Source of the DNA: Catonia carolina
Taxonomy: Eukaryota > Arthropoda > Insecta > Hemiptera > Achilidae
Assembly (NCBI GenBank): GCA_035578175.1
Contig: JAQMRL010000010.1
Coordinates: forward strand, 33,100,784 to 33,164,783
Direction of reading: 5' to 3'
Length of the DNA stretch: 64,000 bases
Shown one piece after another: positions 58,248 to 64,000 of this stretch. Position 1 is the stretch's first letter. Every line of letters starts with the position of its first letter. The translations under genes were made by a program, and so were the position numbers. Below the pieces are notes generated by a model, which had not been told where the DNA came from, did not search any database, and saw only the letters and a program-made list of their open reading frames with translations.

Positions 58248-59210
58248 GACAATTTGATTAAGCAAAACTAATACCCACCAGGTGTTCGAGTACAGTTAAC
58301 AAGCAACCGCATCTGGAGTTTGAAGAAAAAAACCTTGTAATCGATTCATAGGCAAGCGAGTGGTTAGGAATGTCGTTTCTATACACGCCCCACACGATTA
58401 CCCACCATCTGGTCTTTGTCTAATAAGCATCTGCAGGACGGGTGGTGGGAATACCGTTCACTTACCAACACATGCTCACTACCCGCATGACAATTTGATT
58501 AATAGCCACCATCTGGTGTTCGACTATAGTTATAAAGTAACAAGCATCTGCACACTGTTTTCTTCTATACACGCCCACATGACAATTTGATTAAATGTGA
58601 CAGTTGTGACTAATAGCCACCATCTGGTGTTCGACTTTAGTTATAACTTAACAAGCATCTGCATCCGGTATAAAATTACACCTGCCCTCACAATCTACTA
58701 TCCACCATGTGGTATGAAAATAATTTTTTTATCTTAAGAGTTGCATCATAGTCCCCTTCCGCACCTCCTGCTGAGCGCATCTGTTGGACGCTCACACGAC
58801 AGTTTCATTAATTGTGACAGTTGTGATTAATAGCCACCATCTGGTGTTCGACTATAGTTACAAATTAACAAGCATCTGCATCCTGTATAAATATACACCC
58901 GCCTTTACAATCCACTAAATATATCCACTATGTGATATGAAAAAGTTGCATCATATATGTAAATCCCCTTCCCACACCTCCTGCTGTGCACATCTGTTGG
59001 ACGCCTACACGTCAGTTTGATTAATTGTGACAGTTGTAATTAATAGCCTGGTGTTCGACTATAGTTAACAAGCACCCGCTCTCATAATTTACTAAAAATA
59101 TCCCACTATGTGGTATGAAAATAATTTTTTTATGTTAAAAGTTGAATCATATATGAAAATCGTATTATAAATCCCCCTTCCGCACCTCCTGCTGAGTGCA
59201 TCTATTCATA
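58225..59210. promoter_or_regulatory. Divergent intergenic region of about 200-bp tandem repeats
   Basis: Between the RING gene (-) and polymerase (+). Three long units start near 58569, 58793 and 59007, with shorter ones from 58225, 58376 and 58487. Shared blocks include TTTGATTAATTGTGACAGTT, a palindrome CACCATCTGGTG, GTTCGACTATAGTTA and CACCTCCTGCTG. The last unit carries the presumed polymerase promoter. Repeats could be promoter copies, enhancer modules or origin iterons. Confidence 0.65.
59166..59172 (+). promoter_or_regulatory. TATA box of the polymerase gene
   Basis: TATAAAT, about 30 bp before a TGCATC start-like sequence near 59198 and 96 bp before ATG 59262. The equivalent positions of the upstream repeat units are degenerate (ATGTAAAT or missing), so only the last copy looks complete. 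Confidence 0.5.
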
Positions 59211-59261
59211 CCGCTCTACGCATTCGTCAAGAGAGGTAGTGTGTTACTTTCATCTCCAACA

Positions 59262-62200
59262 ATGTCTACTGTACCAGAAATTGTTCGTGCCATTGAAGAC
59301 ATCATGGTCCATTTACGATGGAACATCGAAGAGCACGAGGAGAACGACGTAAAGCTGATTTTGTTTCGATACAAGTACCCCATTCTGTTTAACATCTTGG
59401 AAGAAGGACTTCGCTTTCACGGCAACGTAAAGTGGTACGTTGCGGTCAAAGTACAAATGCAGAAAGTTGTACTTATGGAAGAGGGTGAAGACGAGTGGAC
59501 CGAATTGGATACCGTTTTTCATGGAAAGACCAAAACATCAGTCAACGTAGATCAGAATCTTGAAGGTGTGACTGAGCAGTATCTGGAATCCATCGATAAG
59601 ATCGTCAACAGCTTGGAGCAGTACCTGAAGAACGGATCGGGATGGACGGTGAAGAAGATAAAAGAAGTTGACCTTCACATCGTCCGGTACCGTCCACTCC
59701 ACGGGGCGGCGAGTTCTTACATCGAACTTCCGAAAAAACTTGCCGTTAAAAAGGCCATTATCAACGTTAAGAATTACGACGACGAGAAGTGTTTCCTGTG
59801 GTCGATTCTAGCCTTCTTTCACGACCAGCCTGGAAATATGTATCAGGTCTCGTGGTATCGTAAATATGAAGATACTATAAAGATGGATGGGATCATTTAT
59901 CCTGTCAAACTACACGATATCGACTGGTTTGAGAGGATGAATGATTCCATCGGAATCAACGTGCTGTCGTACGACAAAGACGAAGACGTCGTGTATCCAG
60001 TCCGAATAACGAAAAACCGTCAGCGTGCACACATCATTCAGCTGTTATTGCTGACCGGTGAGAAGGAGGGTCAACTGCATTACACCCTGATCAACACGAA
60101 ACCGGGGAAGAACGGATTGTCTCGTCTTCTCAGCGGCTTGTCAAAACATCGAACCGCTGTCCACTACTGTCCGTTTTGTTTGCACAGATTCTCTTCGTCT
60201 AATCCACAAATCGCCTTACGCAACAGAGACGAGCACATCAAACTTTGCGAAACACACGGTACGCAGCGGATCGAGCTTCCAAAACCGGGAGACGAGAGGT
60301 CATCGGTGATGCGATTTCGCAATTACTCGTGGACTCTGCGAGCGCCTTTCACCGTGTACGCCGATACAGAATCGTTTGTCGTACCGACTGCGTCGGCTGA
60401 ACCGAACCCTCAGCAAAGCGGTATCGACAACGAGCATCTGAAGTCACCGCACACGTTTGCCTACACCGAGAAATTAGCAGTACACACACCATCCGGGTAC
60501 TCGTATGTGATAGTCGACGAAAACGGTGACATAGAAGATGGACCGGTCGTTGTCAGAGCTACCGCCGGCGTGGACGTTATCGAACAAATGATCGATGATT
60601 TGTTACGTAAAGGAAAGGAACTCAAGGAGCGGATGATGAACATTATCCCGATGCGGCTGACGTGGGAGGAAGAAGCCGAATTTGAAACGACCATCAACTG
60701 TATGTTATGCGATACGTCGATGGGTGACGATCGGGTCAGACATCATTCCCACACATCTGGGAAATTTTTGGGACCGGCTCACAACCGTTGCAACCTGAAC
60801 GCCAAGCGATGTCTCCACATACCCGTATTTTTTCACAACCTCCGCGGGTATGATTCACATCATATAGTTCAATCGTTGGGCAAGTTCAAGAAAGAGGAGG
60901 TGAAGGTTATCGCCAACAACAGCGAAAGATTCTCGAGCATACAGTTGGGACCGTTGCGATTTCTCGACTCACTCCAATTTCTGAACGCTTCGTTGGACAC
61001 TTTAGTGAAAAACTTGGTCGATGGCTGTGACACCGACACGGTTAAGGACGAGACGTTCAAACGTACAACCACCGTTTACGGCCAACGTCGAGACCTAATG
61101 TTACGTAAAGGTGTGTTCCCGTACGAGTATTCGACCGACATCGAAAAATTCCAGTATCGTCAGCTACCACCAAAGTCTGCATTCTTTAGCACTTTACACC
61201 GTGCCGGCATAACCGACGAAGACTACGAACACGCGAAATCTGTATGGGCCGCTTTTAACATCGATACGTTTGGCGACTATCACGACCTGTATCTCCAGAC
61301 CGACGTACTGCTGCTAGCCGATGTCTTTGAAAATTTTCGAGATCTCAGCATGCGCTACTACAATCTTGACCCGTGCCATTTCTTTTCCACTCCACATTTG
61401 GGATGGTACGCTCTGCTTAAGATGACTAAAATCGATCTACATCTTTTAACGGACATCGACATGCACTTGTTCATCGAGCGAGGAACGCGGGGTGGAGTGG
61501 CCATGATCTCGAATCGATATGCGAAGGCGAATAACCCGTCTCTTCCGACCCAATACGATCCATCGCAACCGACAACTTGGATACAGTACTACGACTGTAC
61601 CAATCTCTACGGAACTGCGATGATGGAACCGATGCCCTACAAAGACTTTCGTTGGTTGACAGAAGAAGAAATCAGAAGCTTTGAATGGCAGAATGTGGAC
61701 GTGGACAATGAGACGGGATATATACTCGAGGTGGATCTAGAATATCCTACGGATCTACACGACCTACATAACGATTACCCGCTAGCACCAGAACGCAAGA
61801 AACCGCCAACCGACACCAGCAAAACACAAAAACTGTTAACCACCTTAGACGATAGAGAGAAATACGTCCTGCATTACCGCAACCTACAGCAGTACGTAAA
61901 ATACGGAATGAAGCTGAAGAAGATCCATCGCGCACTCGCGTTTAAACAGAAAAGGTGGATGCAGTCCTACATTGATTTCAACACTCAGCGTAGGAAGGAG
62001 GCGAAAAACAAATTTGAGACAGATTTTTTTAAACTCATGATAAACGCAGTGTACGGAAAGAGTTTAGAAAACGTGAGGAATCGGATCGACTTCCACCTGG
62101 TGATGGACCCTTCTAAATTGGACAGATTGATAGCGAAACCGCGATTAAAATCCTGGTTTCCATTTAACGAACGTGTGGCCGGTGTATCGTTAAAGAAGGC

Positions 62201-62879
62201 CGTCATCAAATTGAACAAACCGATTTACGTAGGCTTCAGTGTTCTGGACATAAGCAAACACGTAATGTACGACTTCCATTACGGATACTCCAAAGCCCGT
62301 TACGGAGAAAAAATAAAATTGCTTATGACAGATACCGACAGCCTCCTCTATCAGATTCAGACGGACAATATCTACGACGATATGATGAACGACCTCGACC
62401 GGTTCGACACGTCAGAATACCCCGTTGACCACCAGTGCTTCAGTCTCGTCAATAAGAAAAAGTTGGGTACGTTTAAGGATGAAATGCATGGACGAGCGAT
62501 AAGGGAATTTGTCGGCTTGCGAGCGAAAATGTACTCTTTGCTGTTGCAAGACAAGAAGGAAAAGAAGGTGGCAAAAGGCGTGGCGCGACTCTCTATTAAA
62601 GAAGACCTACGACACGAGCAGTATAAGAATTGCTTGCAAGAGTTAACAAAAGTTTATACATCCAACCACAATATACGCAGCTTTCGACACACGATCTACA
62701 CGCTCAAGCAACAAAAGCTATCGCTATCATCGTTAGACGACAAGCGTTACCTTCTCCTCAATTCGTACGACACACTGGCACACGGACATCGGCGGATTAA
62801 AGAGATAGAAAAGGAAGATGAGAAGGAAGTGGTGGCGGAGGAGGAGGAAGAGGAGGAAAAAATGGAAATTGTCCAGTAG
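59262..62879 (+). CDS. Protein-primed-type family B DNA polymerase, 1205 aa
   Basis: Replicative polymerase of the DNA_pol_B_2 class found in Polintons, adintoviruses and related elements. Start chosen at ATG 59262 (CCAACAATGT context); the frame continues upstream only without an ATG. Visible in order: an N-terminal conserved block (about residues 152-190, KAIINVKNYDDEKCFLW); a Cys/His cluster (about 300-335, YCPFCLHRF); Exo I YADTES (366-371); an HNH/endonuclease VII-like motif (C480, C483, RHHSHTSGKF, NRCNLN about 510); Exo II NLRGYD (526-531); Exo III YLQTD (677-681); motif A DCTNLYG (778-784); motif B KLMINAVYG (924-932); motif C TDTDS (1023-1027). All catalytic residues are present and there is no stop or frameshift. 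A Glu-rich tail of about 25 residues is unusual. Divergent from the RING gene; a small gene follows 13 bp later. Confidence 0.92.
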   Translation: MSTVPEIVRAIEDIMVHLRWNIEEHEENDVKLILFRYKYPILFNILEEGLRFHGNVKWYVAVKVQMQKVVLMEEGEDEWTELDTVFHGKTKTSVNVDQNLEGVTEQYLESIDKIVNSLEQYLKNGSGWTVKKIKEVDLHIVRYRPLHGAASSYIELPKKLAVKKAIINVKNYDDEKCFLWSILAFFHDQPGNMYQVSWYRKYEDTIKMDGIIYPVKLHDIDWFERMNDSIGINVLSYDKDEDVVYPVRITKNRQRAHIIQLLLLTGEKEGQLHYTLINTKPGKNGLSRLLSGLSKHRTAVHYCPFCLHRFSSSNPQIALRNRDEHIKLCETHGTQRIELPKPGDERSSVMRFRNYSWTLRAPFTVYADTESFVVPTASAEPNPQQSGIDNEHLKSPHTFAYTEKLAVHTPSGYSYVIVDENGDIEDGPVVVRATAGVDVIEQMIDDLLRKGKELKERMMNIIPMRLTWEEEAEFETTINCMLCDTSMGDDRVRHHSHTSGKFLGPAHNRCNLNAKRCLHIPVFFHNLRGYDSHHIVQSLGKFKKEEVKVIANNSERFSSIQLGPLRFLDSLQFLNASLDTLVKNLVDGCDTDTVKDETFKRTTTVYGQRRDLMLRKGVFPYEYSTDIEKFQYRQLPPKSAFFSTLHRAGITDEDYEHAKSVWAAFNIDTFGDYHDLYLQTDVLLLADVFENFRDLSMRYYNLDPCHFFSTPHLGWYALLKMTKIDLHLLTDIDMHLFIERGTRGGVAMISNRYAKANNPSLPTQYDPSQPTTWIQYYDCTNLYGTAMMEPMPYKDFRWLTEEEIRSFEWQNVDVDNETGYILEVDLEYPTDLHDLHNDYPLAPERKKPPTDTSKTQKLLTTLDDREKYVLHYRNLQQYVKYGMKLKKIHRALAFKQKRWMQSYIDFNTQRRKEAKNKFETDFFKLMINAVYGKSLENVRNRIDFHLVMDPSKLDRLIAKPRLKSWFPFNERVAGVSLKKAVIKLNKPIYVGFSVLDISKHVMYDFHYGYSKARYGEKIKLLMTDTDSLLYQIQTDNIYDDMMNDLDRFDTSEYPVDHQCFSLVNKKKLGTFKDEMHGRAIREFVGLRAKMYSLLLQDKKEKKVAKGVARLSIKEDLRHEQYKNCLQELTKVYTSNHNIRSFRHTIYTLKQQKLSLSSLDDKRYLLLNSYDTLAHGHRRIKEIEKEDEKEVVAEEEEEEEKMEIVQ

Positions 62880-62892
62880 ATGTTGAAATTCA

Positions 62893-63174
62893 ATGATGGA
62901 TGTTGACATATCGTCTCCAGTATGGATAATAACATTCCGGCCAGATGGGAAGATTAACTCGGTTAGACATTTAATGAAAATATTAACTAATTTTTTCCCG
63001 CAAGCTGTGATTTCATTAACAAGAATGAAAAGATTCAGTGTTGTTGTTCAAGCAAATTACAATGTGGTTTTTTCGGAAATTGTAAATACGTTAAATGAAT
63101 GGAAACACGAATTAGAATTTGATACTATTGATGGGCAGTGTAGAAATATTAAGTGGAATCACAAGCGTGTTTGA
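62893..63174 (+). CDS. Hypothetical 93-aa element protein
   Basis: ATG 62893 lies 13 bp after the polymerase stop, so it may be expressed from the same transcript or from its own promoter inside the polymerase gene. No family is recognised. The sequence suggests alternating strands and helices (SPVWIITFRPDGK, then FSVVVQANYNVVFSEIV), compact like a small alpha/beta domain, with no Cys pairs or membrane segment. It is AT-richer than its neighbour. No stem-loop follows it. Confidence 0.55.
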   Translation: MMDVDISSPVWIITFRPDGKINSVRHLMKILTNFFPQAVISLTRMKRFSVVVQANYNVVFSEIVNTLNEWKHELEFDTIDGQCRNIKWNHKRV

Positions 63175-63267
63175 TTCAACCTTGACTGTTTCCTGTTACT
63201 CGCTTAAGTTTGTATTCGTTAAACGTGTTGGATGGTGTGATAGAGGTAGCGGTGGGGGGAGTATAGC

Positions 63268-63275
63268 TATATAAA
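63268..63275 (+). promoter_or_regulatory. TATA box of the OB-fold-like gene
   Basis: TATATAAA, with a plausible start (GCATTATT, about 63298) 30 bp downstream and ATG at 63333. The spacing is textbook for a TATA promoter. Confidence 0.65.
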
Positions 63276-63332
63276 CGCTCGTTCAGCTTTCATCGGGGCA
63301 TTATTGAGGTAGAATCAACAGAAGCTATCATC

Positions 63333-63701
63333 ATGGAACAACAAACAGCATCATCATCATCATCATCTCTAATCGATCAATTCAACGCTTTATCGTCAGT
63401 GGACTTTCCAGAAACAAAGAAAGCGTCAGAGCTGGTAGAAGGCAAAACATACCCGGTGGTCCGCATGTATATTGCTAACACAAAATTCGGCAAGAGCGTG
63501 GTGGCGGTTTTGAAAGACGATGAAAACGAGGAATTTACAATTTTCCTTCCGAAGCGCTTACAGAAATTGCTTTGCGGATGGGATTTGAATGAATTTGAAG
63601 CGAGACCGTACGCGCTGACATTCTCCGAAATTTCTAGAAGAACACCTACAGTTGTGCTAAGTCCAAGAATCGAAGCAGTACATGAAGAAGAAAACAAATA
63701 G
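63333..63701 (+). CDS. Small OB-fold-like nucleic-acid-binding protein, 122 aa
   Basis: ATG 63333 in CATCATGG context. Residues 6-13 are a Ser run from TCA repeats. Residues about 30-105 resemble small proteins often seen in insects alongside this polymerase class: GKTYPVVRMYIANTKFGKSV, then EEFTIFLPKRLQKLL. Alternating beta strands and lack of catalytic motifs suggest an OB fold, possibly a single-strand DNA-binding partner of the polymerase. That role is inference. The stop overlaps the first of two histone-type stem-loops. Confidence 0.65.
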   Translation: MEQQTASSSSSSLIDQFNALSSVDFPETKKASELVEGKTYPVVRMYIANTKFGKSVVAVLKDDENEEFTIFLPKRLQKLLCGWDLNEFEARPYALTFSEISRRTPTVVLSPRIEAVHEEENK

Positions 63702-63742
63702 TTCTTTTCAGAACTGCAGGAGAAACAGTTCTTTTCAGAACT
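63700..63742 (+). terminator. Two histone-type stem-loops after the OB-fold-like gene
   Basis: AGTTCTTTTCAGAACT at 63700-63715 (overlapping the TAG) and again at 63727-63742, separated by purine-rich GCAGGAGAAAC. Each has a perfect 6-bp stem and TTTC loop; the core CTTTTCAG is shared with the loops at 56682 and 24424 while outer stem pairs differ by compensated changes. Confidence 0.65.
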
Positions 63743-63779
63743 TTACACACACATACACCGACATAAATAACAACTAACT

Positions 63780-63780
<1 letters not shown>

Positions 63781-63811
<31 letters not shown>
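63781..63811. repeat. (AC)n microsatellite
   Basis: About 15 AC units at the start of the gene-end cassette. Confidence 0.9.
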
Positions 63812-63815
<4 letters not shown>

Positions 63816-63985
63816 CCGTAAACCCGCCTATCTCTATAAGATATGTCTATTCGCATCCGTGTACGCGTGCGTACGCGTATGTAAATATTCATATTCTTGG
63901 GGGTAGCATGTCCGAAGCCATGGAAAAAAGAGGTGACGGCGCTGTTTGTATACACACACACACTTGATCTTTTCCGCTCAATACT
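63785..63985 (+). repeat. Inverted gene-end cassette, copy 2 (downstream of the OB-fold-like gene)
   Basis: Reverse-complement homologue of 56458-56650. With copy 1 it brackets the RING, polymerase, 93-aa and OB-fold genes, so it could also be read as inverted repeats around a 7.5-kb module. Confidence 0.7.
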
Positions 63986-64000
63986 TGCAATAAGGTAGCC

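Noticed and set aside
59196..59261. 22-codon N-terminal extension of the polymerase
   Set aside because: Requires a GTG start; ATG 59262 has good context and lies about 60 nt after the likely transcription start.

Overview
This is an AT-rich, repeat-dense window of arthropod, almost certainly insect, chromosome. The evidence is a canonical insect-type first exon of a Chd64/transgelin-like gene (8009-8062) with an arthropod Inr/DPE promoter, a TA-inserting mariner, PIF/Harbinger, Helentron-like and RTE-type LINE landscape, and many tRNA-derived SINEs. A hemipteran host is my guess and is not proven by the sequence.

Positions 1-54302 are host DNA made mostly of transposable elements. Besides the Chd64-like exon I find no host coding exon. 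Three repeat groups dominate. Family A (about 920 bp, 16 copies or fragments, plus two isolated ends flanking a GC-rich segment) has the asymmetric termini and 3' hairpin of non-autonomous Helentrons. Family B (about 395 bp, 14 copies plus one fragment) is SINE-like, with 11-14 bp target duplications where these can be read. Family C is a DNA transposon with TIRs starting GGGTC and 8-bp target duplications. Nesting is unusually readable: two B-into-B insertions, a MITE inside a LINE inside a B element (37187-39091), and two sister C elements (33722-35274 and 49348-50899) that carry different nested transposons, so each is the empty site of the other.

Positions 54303-64000 are different in kind: GC-rich, densely coding, and running off the window end. 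I read them as the left part of an endogenous Maverick/Polinton- or adintovirus-like dsDNA element that interrupted a family A copy. In order: a 1.7-kb GC-rich terminal block with 15 co-oriented CCAAT boxes; a 109-aa gene of unknown function (+); a spliced four-exon RING-finger gene (-) with a tandem exon duplication; a divergent promoter built of about 200-bp tandem repeats; an intact 1205-aa family B DNA polymerase with exonuclease, HNH/endonuclease VII-like and polymerase motifs (+); a 93-aa gene (+); and a 122-aa OB-fold-like gene (+) with its own TATA promoter.

The most striking observation is that the RING gene and the OB-fold-like gene are each followed by perfect histone-type 3' stem-loops (6-bp stem, TTTC loop, CTTTTCAG core, sense orientation). 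After these comes a homologous downstream cassette of about 190 bp, in inverted orientation at the two sites. This suggests that at least some genes of the element may use replication-dependent histone-type mRNA 3' ends, i.e. S-phase-linked expression. Capsid, integrase, ATPase and protease genes are not in this window; if the element is complete they must lie beyond 64000.
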